NCBI GenBank assembly: GCA_002049455.2
Contig: KV919213.1
Location: forward strand, 1 to 47,160
DNA: 47,160 nt
From: Porphyra umbilicalis
Lineage: Eukaryota; Rhodophyta; Bangiophyceae; Bangiales; Bangiaceae
Direction of reading: 5' to 3'
Shown here piece after piece: positions 18,901-26,354 of the stretch. Both the position numbers and the translations under genes were made by a program. Below the pieces are notes generated by a model, which was given only the letters and a program-made list of their open reading frames with translations, did no database searches and was not told the origin of the DNA. Numbering within the stretch: the stretch's first letter is position 1; every line of letters starts with the position of its first letter.

Positions 18901-21501
18901 CACGTGCACGGCGTTGGGTACGCCCCAGCCCCGCCGCTTGGCGCGTCGCTCCTTGAGGCTCCCATAGTACGAAATAACTTTGAAGGCCGGGCACCAGCGC
19001 TTGAACTCAATCTCCCAGTTGAGCATCACCGACGTGGGCACCACGATGAGGTGCGGGCCCCAGAGCTGATTTTCCAACGCCAAGTGCGCAAAAAGCGCAA
19101 TAGTCATAATCGTCTTGCCCAACCCCATGTCGTCCGCCAGCACGCCGTTGAGCTTCTTGGAATAGAGCGCAGACAACCAGTCCAACCCCGCCCGCTGGTA
19201 CGAGCGCAAGTGGCCGCCGCGTAGCAAGGCGGACGGCTCATCGACAGTATACGTTGGCTCGATGTCGGCCGCTGCACCTTCGGCGGGTGGACTAGCCCGG
19301 CCTGCGGGGACAAGCGTGGCAGAGGCCACCGGACCGCCGCTGGCGCCCGCCGCTGAAGAGGCCGCCGACAGGGTCGGAACGGCATGCGACACGTCCATCG
19401 GCGTCACCCTGACCGCACCAGCTGGCGAAGACGGCGCCGGCGCCGCAACGGCAGTCTTTGGTGGGACGCCACCACCAACCGCGAAAGCTGACGGTAACGC
19501 GCCCGCCGCGGGTGCCGCTGCCACAGCGGCAGCAGTCGGCTCGGCAGCAGCATTCGCTGGTACGACGGCTGGGAGCGCGGTCGACGGCGTTGATCCTTGC
19601 GGAGCGCAGCCAGGGGCGGGGGTGCCAACGACAGCGGTGGTCTCCAGCGAAGTCGATACCGCGGGAGCACACTTCAAGGTCGCCGGCACAGCCGTAGCCG
19701 CCACTGCGGAAGCCGGCCGTGTACCAGCCCCGGCCGCTGGCGCCGCCGCTGGTGGCTTTTCCTCGACACTCCGTAACTTCACGTACTCAGCGACCGTGTC
19801 TTCTAGCCCGAGGCCGCTGACGACCCCGTTCGCGGCTGCGCCACTGGCTTGCTCAGCCGGCGTGCCGTCCGCCACAACGGGAGCAGCTCGCTGTGGCGAC
19901 GCCGGTGGTTGAGGCCCGGCAGCGGAGGGTGTGGGCTGACTTCCGGGCCTACCTATTGAAGCCATCCCACTGCTTGCAGCCCCCACCGGGCTCGACGACC
20001 GCGCCGCGTGCCCCGGGGCCGGCTCGGCCGTAGGCGGGGTTGGGCCGGCAGCGTCTAGCGCGTCCGAGCCCGTGTCCATCCCATCCGAGTCGTCATTGCC
20101 GCTGGCGCTCCCGTCCGTGCCGCTACCCGATGACGTGGAACCGTCCGACGAGTCAGAAGCTGCATAGTTGGCGTCGTCGTTGGCATACGCATTGACGTCG
20201 ACGCCTTGGAGGCGAAGCAGTTCCTCCAAGGGCATGTCGGCTTCGTTGGCCAGCCGCGCCGTCTCCTCGTCGTCGGCTTCCTCAGCTGCCTCGTCCTCGG
20301 CAATGGTCGTCTCGTCATCCACGGCTTTGGCCGCTTTGGCCGCCAACGCCGCCTCCAACGGGGAGGCACCACCACCACTAGCAGGCCGAGGCCGGCCCGC
20401 CGACGCGGTGGAGCCGGCGCGGCGAGACCTACCCGCCGCAGCGGCGGGCAACGGCGACCCAGGAGGGGGTGTGCCGCCGTTAGTCAACGACACTGGTCGC
20501 ATCTCCACGTCCTCCCGACCGTCGCCGTCGGGCGTCTTGCCGTCGCTTGACGGTCTTGGCGACGCCCGGCAGGTTGAAAGGGAGGCGCCCGTGCCACTGC
20601 CCGCGACACTGCCCGCGTCTGTGCCATCCGCCGTTGGGGGCGGCGCAGTCACGAGCTCGTTGGCAATGACCTGCGTGTACTGCTCCGTTTGTTCAAGGAG
20701 GAAGTTGAGCTGCCGCTGCCGGAGCTCCTTGGTCTGCGCCTCGGCCGCCAAGCTCCGCCGGTACTCGGCCAGCTGCGAGATCTGCGTCCAAAACCGCCGC
20801 ACGTCCCGCGCGATGGAGTGCGCCAGGCGCACGCGGCGGACTTCCTCCTCGTGCGCCCGCCGCGCAGCGCGGGTGGCCTCCTCACTGTGGTGGCGCACGG
20901 CCGCCTTGGCAATCTTGCGGGCAGACGAGAGCTTCCACTTGGCCTCCTCCCGAAAGTCCGACGCGAGCCACGCCGCCTCGTCCAGCACGTAGTCCCAGTG
21001 GGTCTTGCCGCGCTGCGCTTCGGGTTGTTTGGGTAACCGCTCCCGCGCAAGCTCCGCGTTCCGCCGCTGAATGCCCTGCGCGCGCGCTATGATGGAGTTC
21101 TCCCGTACAATCTTGTCCGTAGCCTCACTTTCCGCCCAAACCGCGTCAGCAGGCACACCGGGGGGAACCGGGGTGGTAGGGGCCTTGGGGAACCACTGCG
21201 GCTCGGCGGGCAGCGTCTGAGGAAGATGAGCAGTGGCAGCCACAGCAGCATCACGGGCAGAAACGGCAGCATCGATCTCGTCAATCTGGTGCTGATGATT
21301 GTCGCGCACAGCCACGGCTGCAGCTCGGACATCGACGAGGCGCTCCAACACTGCTCGAAGAAGTGGAGGAGGGTGGGCAGGCTCGGCTGGGGCAGCAACC
21401 GCTGTCGCGCGCAGCCGCTTGGTCGGGCGGGGGGGGGTTGGGGACGTGCTAGGCGCCTTGTTGGTGCCATCTCCGGAAGCAACCACTGCGCACGGCTCCA
21501 T
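12928..21501 (-). CDS. SWR1: SWR1/PIE1-type Snf2 ATPase, catalytic subunit of an H2A.Z-depositing remodeler
   Basis: Nuclear ATPase that exchanges H2A for H2A.Z. About 2857 aa from one uninterrupted exon. Order: an HSA domain (about 165-245, HWDYVLDEAAWLASDF then RFWTQISQLAEYR) for actin/Arp binding; an acidic segment (about 400-470) containing NEADMPLEELLRLQG, the SWR1-specific motif before the ATPase; Snf2 lobe 1 (about 762-1040) with LADDMGLGKT and DEAH; a roughly 350-aa insertion between lobes, the SWR1/INO80 hallmark; lobe 2 (about 1425-1555) with HRALIFTQMNRMLDILESFL and AHRIGQTRPVRVFRL; a SANT/Myb-like domain (about 2263-2320, NWTREEEALLVRLVGQLGPN); and a C-terminal tail with many GRG repeats (13410-13630) and poly-Ala. 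HSA sequence and SANT favour SWR1/SRCAP/PIE1 over INO80. The start is the ATG at 21501; the open frame beyond it reads into a CA microsatellite. Walker A is DDMGLGKT instead of the usual DEMGLGKT. Confidence 0.95.
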   Translation of the reverse strand: MEPCAVVASGDGTNKAPSTSPTPPRPTKRLRATAVAAPAEPAHPPPLLRAVLERLVDVRAAAVAVRDNHQHQIDEIDAAVSARDAAVAATAHLPQTLPAEPQWFPKAPTTPVPPGVPADAVWAESEATDKIVRENSIIARAQGIQRRNAELARERLPKQPEAQRGKTHWDYVLDEAAWLASDFREEAKWKLSSARKIAKAAVRHHSEEATRAARRAHEEEVRRVRLAHSIARDVRRFWTQISQLAEYRRSLAAEAQTKELRQRQLNFLLEQTEQYTQVIANELVTAPPPTADGTDAGSVAGSGTGASLSTCRASPRPSSDGKTPDGDGREDVEMRPVSLTNGGTPPPGSPLPAAAAGRSRRAGSTASAGRPRPASGGGASPLEAALAAKAAKAVDDETTIAEDEAAEEADDEETARLANEADMPLEELLRLQGVDVNAYANDDANYAASDSSDGSTSSGSGTDGSASGNDDSDGMDTGSDALDAAGPTPPTAEPAPGHAARSSSPVGAASSGMASIGRPGSQPTPSAAGPQPPASPQRAAPVVADGTPAEQASGAAANGVVSGLGLEDTVAEYVKLRSVEEKPPAAAPAAGAGTRPASAVAATAVPATLKCAPAVSTSLETTAVVGTPAPGCAPQGSTPSTALPAVVPANAAAEPTAAAVAAAPAAGALPSAFAVGGGVPPKTAVAAPAPSSPAGAVRVTPMDVSHAVPTLSAASSAAGASGGPVASATLVPAGRASPPAEGAAADIEPTYTVDEPSALLRGGHLRSYQRAGLDWLSALYSKKLNGVLADDMGLGKTIMTIALFAHLALENQLWGPHLIVVPTSVMLNWEIEFKRWCPAFKVISYYGSLKERRAKRRGWGVPNAVHVVITSYSLAVADAAVLRRMRWAYLVLDEAHHIKNFESLRWQTLVSYKSQRRLLLTGTPLQNSVMELWALLHFLMPDVFHSHAQFKEWFSVPLDSAATAKSTELVQAGDGTGMTGASASGEAAAAGVVGRLHTVLRPFLLRRLKSDVEKGLPPKTEHILRVPLSRRQRQLYEDYMARGDTTATLAGADYFKVLNVLMQLRKVCNHPDLFDGRPIVSPFHLPPLPLPVPRLVVGAGTPSTVSLAPDIGPPDGEGSWSSEDDFLPSSFVAGLAAVDHPFLAFSYPGVVVRRAIRASEAITAGPISGELDDAAVVEEWQWLRRSSSSWLSPQLRQANLDIIGEEVRGWSGHWVTAETVRLGAAADAVAAADTVSVEAFAAGESGFLAGDAGELDAAQRSAAEKEVAFRKLVLLRHAALSRTRCRNQGLVGRTVRDALACPVGVVARARAARAVGRWDSYSDTLLSLTRSWGDVEAGTRFLIDHFGACIAPAVADAPDMRYAFDTDDRMRAAAQARLLAADSDSLSRLTRPALVQSMVALPDARLVQWDCGKLQVLADLLRNLKAGGHRALIFTQMNRMLDILESFLSLHGYPYLRLDGMTPPEIRQRLVSRFNGDSRVFVMILTTRSGGVGLNLVGADTVVFYDSDWNPAMDAQAQDRAHRIGQTRPVRVFRLVSASTVEENILRKASQKRSLESAVITEAQFTADNVRQQSSAADNVRQQSTATAVFLDLLSPRSSAAPASAFAGASLPSPATSSGVSGAAIGVGNSTSGPSASPQTPAAADAGGTSASRLCPALDAGGEPSLSLMDDEESEALAAEVLRKQERLHEVDFPEDEASMGTGAIVPTPTDAGFEGGTDDVETTIDAGKAAEQVLTRLQRFALRFVEAGSADGDGADVAAGMAVAGHEAWRQDVSVQAMLARRTQGELELQGPCDGVASDEDDEEDPLGSDALICTRGGTDGGDDDSRTDDAVGSEDALRADVDVGVPTGQPLSFSRALVTGSGNGWGRRTGSLSSAAAAGGWGVRNVTVGRGAGVSPYDPVYFLSSRGAPGAALLKPGAFSPNYPINRRWSEVAVSKHYQSHVPESLYAEDAAPLTYLLSATTEYQHQLAEALTDVTSSRTVAWRVYGGLPADCPPDELRVSAVVAGTAASGLECAEDAAFFPHAYSRLGRTARATRRQRDKALYYAHRQREAAAAAARETAAREARAHESMVREAAARDAATRLAATPDPSMGDAAASSASGSLVGGSGVGVAAATASGAAGSSMRPGSRPGVLAHRGALPPAKVPLTGRGGALVHKGQAAAAGALARADAAGALLGAAGGRGVDANGVLVAGGRAGASAVQGMGGVKRPRDKAGKPGAPLPGGRKVPGRKPRPLTKAQLARQAQSAAASPAGIALAPITGRQNWTREEEALLVRLVGQLGPNMQLVADALASHPLARAGVRRTRSCLECSVRYRVAVAAAASTGVNGQAAGAEADAVGAAGVAAGGAASSALPPTPARLAGKPPPPVSAAASKQGQQQAAVNQAMQAAEALYEAPRVGDAEVLSRQLSTFSTLTSAARMKTAGDTRQSPAAVPALAPTHSSHATGSAKLLRFSPGGAATLAAGTGGRPGAAAGAGGAAGAGRAGPTGRVATPIPIPLPGVIAASIRVLEHHKPGFKSTETTPAAIARRRRPFLRPLTDPHRAHLLARSAAAAAAPRSARGGARGTPMAAGAGAGSAPGVGGPKPPGGPSSMARLHAGVISSGSSGLLPPKSAAVAATKAGGGAGRGAGVGRGTPAGRGAVAGRGAVAARGAAVGRGAAVGRGVGPPRGGGVGRGVAAGRGVPAGRGVGAGRGVAGPAMPPPSLAGTMGQGVPGALLGVGEVPAPPLPTPPPKKRMKKALAAQAAAAVAAAGGSSAPHAAVRPPHVAAAASAAAAAAAAAAAAAAGRGAPLAGSAAPLLAPAAYAMNVNSRPAPGQPAGAPVLPTGVLPAATAPTIPAMPVAAAPRPGGVASKKS
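13405..13640 (-). repeat. GRG-encoding degenerate repeats in the SWR1 C-terminal tail
   Basis: About a dozen copies of a degenerate 15-21 bp unit encode Gly-Arg-Gly separated by Ala/Val/Pro. Such RG-type repeats are common RNA- or protein-binding, arginine-methylatable segments. The tract lies between the SANT domain and the poly-Ala C-terminus. Confidence 0.75.
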
Positions 21502-21659
21502 AGAAGGGAACAGTGGTGACAGAACAGGCGGCAAACCACCAGCCGCAGTGCACGCCAGCAACGAATGCATCCAGAGAACGCAATGCGGGACCGTCAGTAT
21601 GTGCAGGAGCAGAGGGGAGCCCAGCGGATGCAGCTCGAGGCACGAAATCGACACCCACC

Positions 21660-21690
21660 GCACACACGCACACACACACACGCACACACG
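21660..21690. repeat. CA/CG dinucleotide microsatellite
   Basis: An interrupted (CA)n run with occasional CG steps lies about 160 bp upstream of the SWR1 start codon. On the minus strand it would read as a meaningless Cys-Val repeat, which argues that translation starts downstream at 21501. Confidence 0.85.
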
Positions 21691-22550
21691 AGTGGCAACG
21701 GTTGCACAGGGCCGCCGTAGCTACCACAGCGGCTCGGCTGGGGGCCCATGGGCGCAAGTAGGCATGAGAAGGGCAACGAAGCGCACCCCCCTTAAAAAAA
21801 AACGGCGGCAAAAAAAACGCATGGCGAAACGGCAGGCCCACCGGCTCACCTCAAAGAGGCGGGAAAACAAAGACCGGAAAATGCACAAAAAAAAAAAACG
21901 TACCAGCTGGGTCGGCCGACGGTAGGGGTGATGGGGCTTTGGCGCTTCCATCTTTTGTCCCCATTGGCGTCAGGCGCTCAACGGCGGTCAGCGAGTTGGA
22001 GCCCCGCCCGCCGCGTCCGCGACATGAGCGCGCGGCTGCGCGGCGGCCGGAAGGGCGCCACGACAATTGGGCGGGCGACGGGACCAGAGCGCGTTCACGA
22101 CAGCACAACAATGCGTCAGAAATTGAACCCCCGAATCCGAAATGTGATGTGCCACGTGGACCCGCTGGAAGCAGACGCGCCGCTGCGGCGCGTGCGGCCC
22201 CCCCCCTCCCCCACGGCCTCCCCGCCGCCGCCGCCGAGTTCCCCAGCGTCCCTGACGACGAAGATGGGCTCCACGACGGCGGAAAAAAACAAGACACACC
22301 CCCCGACACCCCCCCCCCCCCAAAACGCCCCCAAACGTACCGTGGTGGGCGCCACCCAGCCACCCTCAGGTGGCCGATCAGCCCAACGACGACAGGAATA
22401 CAATGGGGATAGCCGTCCGGAGCCACCTGCGTTGGAATCAAGTCGCTGCGGCCAGCGCAAGGTGGAGATCTGGCGTACGCCGTGCGCACCGTGTCCCAAC
22501 GGTCTGGAGGGGGGGGGGAGGGCACGGCCGGCGACGACGACGGCGAGGAC

Positions 22551-22598
22551 CGCACGCATGCGTGCACGCATGCGTGCGGGCACGCGCGCGCGCGCGGC
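22551..22598. repeat. Perfect 28-bp palindrome plus alternating purine-pyrimidine (CG)n tract
   Basis: Positions 22551-22578 equal their own reverse complement and consist of alternating pyrimidine-purine steps (CGCACGCATG repeated in inverted form). A CG-dinucleotide run to about 22596 follows. Such sequence can extrude a cruciform or adopt Z-DNA. It sits about 1.05 kb upstream of the SWR1 start codon. Confidence 0.8.
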
Positions 22599-23250
22599 GA
22601 CAGCAATTTGGCAGCCGATCGTGATCGATCGACTTTTCAAAAAAAAGGCGGGCGGAACAGGGAATTTCGAAAGTACGTGGTGCGCTGCGGGCTGCTACGA
22701 ACCCACGTGGGTGGACGCAGCGAGACGGAAAACAGTGCGCACTGACTGAGCGCCATTGCGGCGTGCGCACCACCGTCGGGCAGGACGGGTGCGGTCTGTG
22801 GTCGACGCATCGCCAGCGGCTCGGGCGCCAAACCGCAACGTCACCCCCACGACCGGCACCCGCGTCGGCACGTAGCCCCCGCCAGTGCACCTGGCAAAAG
22901 CGACAGCGCGCACGACGCGGCCGCAGCCACTCGGCAGCGTGCAACACGGGCGGTGGCTTGGTCGTCACGTGGCGGCACCAACGGCAGTGCCCGTGGCGGC
23001 AGCCGGCGCGACGCGCCGGCCGTGCCACCGACGCTCACACGTCGAGCGCACCACCAGCGGCTTGCCCAAACGGGCGGCGCCCCCCTCACCATGTTAACCC
23101 ACCGAGGGTGGGGGCGCCCCCACGACTTGCGGGCCGTGCCAGCCCCTCCGCTGCGCCGCCCCACCCGCCCCAGAACCCAAAAAAAAAAAGCGGCAACCAA
23201 CTGCACGTCGCGCCCACTTTCGCCTACGCACCTCGCCCCCACACCGGGGC

Positions 23251-24195
23251 TCACTTGAAAAAGCCCGGTGCCCGCCGCTTCTCCACCGCACCGATGCGCT
23301 CCTCCAACCGCCGCAGGCGGGCGGCCAAGTCAACGCGCTCCTCCAACGCCGCCATCCGCCGCTCCAAGTCGGCCGACGCGCCGCCGCCGCGGGCGCCGCC
23401 GAGCGCGCCGCCGCCGCCACCGACGGTGGCGCCCCCCCCCCCCCACCGCCGCCGGCTGCGGTGCTGCCGGCCGCGGCACCCGCGGCGCCCGCATACGGCG
23501 CCACCTGCTGCGGCTGCTGTTGCTGCTGGTTGTAGCCGCCGCCCATCCCCATCCCACCCTGCTGGGCGCCCATCCCCATCCCCATCCCGCCTTGTTGGCC
23601 GCCCATGCCGCCCATGCCGCCCATGCCCCCCCCCATCCCCCCCCCATCATGCCACCGCCCATGCCACCTCCCATCATGCCACCGCCCATCCCGCCCATCA
23701 TCCCCCCCCCATCCCCCCTCCACCCATCCCCCGCCCGCCCGACCCGTACTGCAGGCCAATGCCGACGCCATAGCCGGCGCCGACGCCGCAGCCGACGCCC
23801 GCCGCCGCGCCCGGGAATTGCCGCAGCACCTGCCGGAGGATGGACGTGAGCTGGTACCCGCCCGGCAGGCGTTGGATCATATCGTAGGGGATGCCCGGCC
23901 CGCTGCCCCCATCCCCCGCGCTGGTGCTGACTTTGAAGACGGGGAAGCCCTTGCCGATGCCCGCCCCGCACCCAACGCCGACGCCAATGCCGTAGCCGGA
24001 GCGGAGGCACACGGGGCCGACGCAGAAGAAGGTGCGTTGGAGGGAAGCCGGGTCGAGGCGGAAGGTGCGGCCGCCAATGGTGAAGGTGGTGGGGATGCGG
24101 GGGCCGCTGGGGGGACCGCCTCCGGCACCGCCGCCGCCACCGCCAGGTGGGTACGGCTGCTGCGGCGGTGCGGCCGCGTAGCCGCCGTCTTGCAT
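23251..24195 (-). CDS. Glycine-rich protein resembling plant TGD5/AS8 envelope proteins, frame-broken
   Basis: Function not certain. The readable N-terminal part starts MQDGGYAAAPPQQPYPPGG and contains TFTIGGRTFRLDPASLQRTF, then GYGIGVGVGCGAGIGKGFP and, about 60 residues later, AAGVGCGVGAGYGVGIGLQY. Alternating G-V-G-C-G segments of this kind are typical of TGD5-like and cadmium-induced AS8-like proteins of the chloroplast envelope, so a role in lipid transfer is a possible inference only. A Met-Gly repeat region (MGGGMGG, GMGMGMG), a poly-Gln stretch and a C-terminal coiled coil (LERRMAALEERVDLAARLRR, ending APGFFK) follow. Three frame changes coincide with C-runs at 23702-23710, 23626-23645 and 23432-23444. 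Upstream, donor AG|GTGAGT at 24398 and a pyrimidine-rich CAG acceptor at 24207 suggest a 192-bp intron. The exon-1 frame is open across the splice, so an ATG at 24465 is an alternative start. Confidence 0.6.
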
Positions 24196-24206
24196 GGTGC
24201 AAGCCA

Positions 24207-24398
24207 CTGCAGGGGAAGGCAAAGGTGAGGTTCTGGGGAGGTGCCAGAGGCCGTGGACAGAAACTCGCTCAATGGAGATGGCTGACGAGGGGAGCAGCGG
24301 TCGGTGATGGTGCGCGGGTCGGGCGAAACAGCACCGCAGACGGCACAGATGGCAACGAGGCGGCCGGCCGATGCTGGCGGGATCCCGACCACACTCAC
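24207..24398 (-). other. Probable intron in the 5' part of the glycine-rich gene
   Basis: On the minus strand, AG|GTGAGT (exon ends at 24399) is a near-consensus donor and CTTCCCCTGCAG| ending at 24207 a good acceptor, 11 bases before the ATG at 24195. The intron would be 192 bp. Exon 1 must lie in the short space between 24399 and the transposon end at 24517, or extend into the transposon. Confidence 0.5.
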
Positions 24399-24516
24399 CT
24401 ACGTGATCGGACGGACTTGGGCTGTATCTTGATAGTTTGGGGCCGTTCACTCGAGTCGTGGTCATGAACGTGGCCCCCCCCAATACAGGAAAGAAGCGCA
24501 ACAGCTCTGGCCGCTA

Positions 24517-25945
24517 CAGTCATTATTCGGCTAAATCCGTCCCGGTTATATTCACAGTGGATATAACCACAGTGGATATAACCGGGCCGAACGCACCACA
24601 GGCGCCGCACGCCCAGTTAAGACACCCCTGAGGCGGACATTAGGATTTCCGGCCATTCATTGGCCAGATTGGTAGGTGTCAGGCACTTTTCACTTGTCCA
24701 GCGGTTGGAACCAGCTTTCTGAAGACGTGTCCCAACCGTAGCTGGCAGCAGGCGCATCAGGGCGTCTCGGGGCATTCACTGCACATGCTTCTTCCAATAT
24801 GCGACAAATCGAAAGTCTGCCTGCTGAACCATGCGAATCGCGTCGATCTGGAGCAAGCCGGATCGCCATCACGCTCGTTGCAGACCGGGCCATGTTGAGC
24901 ACTATGATGACTCTGGATGGTCTTCTTTTTTGGATGAGCCTATGATCGAAGGACGGGGGGGTAGTAGCTTGGGTTCTATGATACGGATGGGGAACGAGGT
25001 GACATCAATGCGTCAAGGTGGGACAATCTTTTCATCAGAGGTAGCGTGAGAAGAGCAGCAGCTACAAGAAAACGAGGACGTCAAAAGTGGGTTGCAAACC
25101 ACGTAGCATTGTTCACCACAAGCTTCTCTATCATTGTACGTCTTGATTAGTAACAGAAGTATTTGCTTTTTACCTGCTTTTTTGCGCTTCTTATGTGTAC
25201 GCCTCTTGGTACCGTGGAGACGGTACGAGTTTCACGTGTACGCTGTAATGATGCAACGTGTCCGTATCCTAATGTCCGCCCTTAACTGGGCGTGGCCGAG
25301 AGAACGGGGAATGTGGACTGCAAACACATTTATGGTAACTTTACTGAACTTATTCTCAGGAAGAATCAACTTACACAAATCCAAGCTCTTCCTGGAGGAA
25401 TGGAACGCAATGCTGCCCGCGCAGACTGCCAGCCGGTCTGCCTGAAGGCGGGCTGCCAGCCCATCAGGGCCAGCGTTGAGCTCAGACGCCAGCCTGGTGA
25501 CTTTCAGCCTGTTGCTGACAACGGCAAATTGGACGTGTCTTCTCTAGTAGCCATGATGGCCAACACGACGCTGCATCGCGAGTTTGAGAGCGTAAGCGGT
25601 AAAGACCATGCGCAGGTGATGCGTCGCTGGGTGGTGGCTGAGACCGATGTTGAGGCCGTCGATGAGACGGTTGACGTGGTTCTGGCTGGGGCCGACGATG
25701 AAGAGTGATGGGGCATGGGGGGTTGGTACGAGGCACACTCTTGCGTGGTCAGGTTCTGCCGAGGCAAGTAAAATTGGATTTCATCTCGTCCGAGTTCCCC
25801 GTAAATGCTGTCTTTCGTACTTTTGCTTCTTTCCAGTAGTATTGAAATTTACCATATGGCAGCCGATCACAAGTTCAGCCAGAGGATTCTAAGTACTGTC
25901 ACATACTGTAAACAAATGGCGATGGATATAACCGAATAATGACTG
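24517..25945. mobile_element. Pogo/Tc1-mariner-like DNA transposon, apparently non-autonomous (1,429 bp)
   Basis: The left end begins CAGTCATTATTCGG and the right end finishes with its exact inverse, CCGAATAATGACTG. The match continues with two mismatches to 22 bp. Both ends are flanked by TA (24515-24516 and 25946-25947), the target duplication of the Tc1/mariner superfamily; ends starting CAGT are typical of pogo-like members. Just inside the left end, copies of GGATATAACC and their inverse form a small palindromic block (24541-24586), and the same word occurs in the right end (25924-25933). The body is visibly less GC-rich than its surroundings. The longest frame (25292-25708, plus) is acidic at its end but shows no DDE signature, helix-turn-helix or other recognised domain, so the element looks non-autonomous or decayed. 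Confidence 0.82.
24541..24586. repeat. Subterminal inverted and direct repeats of the transposon
   Basis: CCCGGTTATAT at the left and ATATAACCGGG at the right are exact inverse copies flanking a direct repeat of CACAGTGGATATAACC. Subterminal repeats like these commonly bind transposase; here that role is inferred. Confidence 0.75.
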
Positions 25946-26053
25946 TATGGCCAAGTGCAACGCAAGCCTGAGCGACGACACGGCTCCACCACCCCATCCC
26001 TCCACCACCCATTGGACCTCTTGTCACTCCTTTCACGCAGGGCATCATCCCCA

Positions 26054-26354
26054 AGTGTCTATTCTACCGAGTGCATCATTTGATGCCCTGGGCATCATTT
26101 GATGCACTTTTTTGGCACCACTTTTTTCGTGCTTCCCGGCCTCGCACGCTCCTTTTGACAACAGAAACGGACTCAGAGATGTCTTGTTTTTCTTGGGGGA
26201 ACTCGGAGCCATTGTGCTACGGGTACAAACGGGGGGTGCTCCAGACACCAGAAAAAGGGGGGTTGAACCGTCGTTGTCTGGCCCTGTGAGAGGGTGCATC
26301 ATTTGACGCACCACCGGGCATCATTTGATGCCACTTGGCGGTAGAATAGACACT
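26054..26354. mobile_element. Short TIR element (MITE-like, 301 bp)
   Basis: Perfect 16-bp terminal inverted repeats, AGTGTCTATTCTACCG at 26054-26069 and its inverse at 26339-26354. Inside each end lie two copies of the near-palindrome GCATCATTTGATGC (26073-26086, 26092-26105, 26296-26309 with one change, 26318-26331). There is no coding potential, and the interior contains T-rich runs. No clear target-site duplication is visible, so the superfamily is undetermined. The right end abuts and overlaps the stop codon of the GT61 gene. Confidence 0.85.

Larger units (their letters stand above)
21502..23250. other. Intergenic region upstream of SWR1
   Basis: Between SWR1 and the 3' end of the glycine-rich gene, both minus strand. 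It contains the CA microsatellite, A-rich runs at about 21795-21815 and 21886-21900, C-rich runs around 22200-22320, a 28-bp palindrome at 22551-22578 and an A10 tract at about 23179. Frames on either strand have chance composition. The part near 21502-21950 should be the SWR1 promoter and leader. Confidence 0.5.

Noticed and set aside
21502..21687. Extension of SWR1 to an upstream ATG at 21687
   Set aside because: It would translate a CA microsatellite into Cys-Val repeats; the Met at 21501 gives a sensible N-terminus.
24517..25945. Classification of the 25292-25708 frame as a transposase
   Set aside because: No DDE/DDD spacing, helix-turn-helix or CENP-B-like motif is visible; an acidic C-terminus alone is not evidence.
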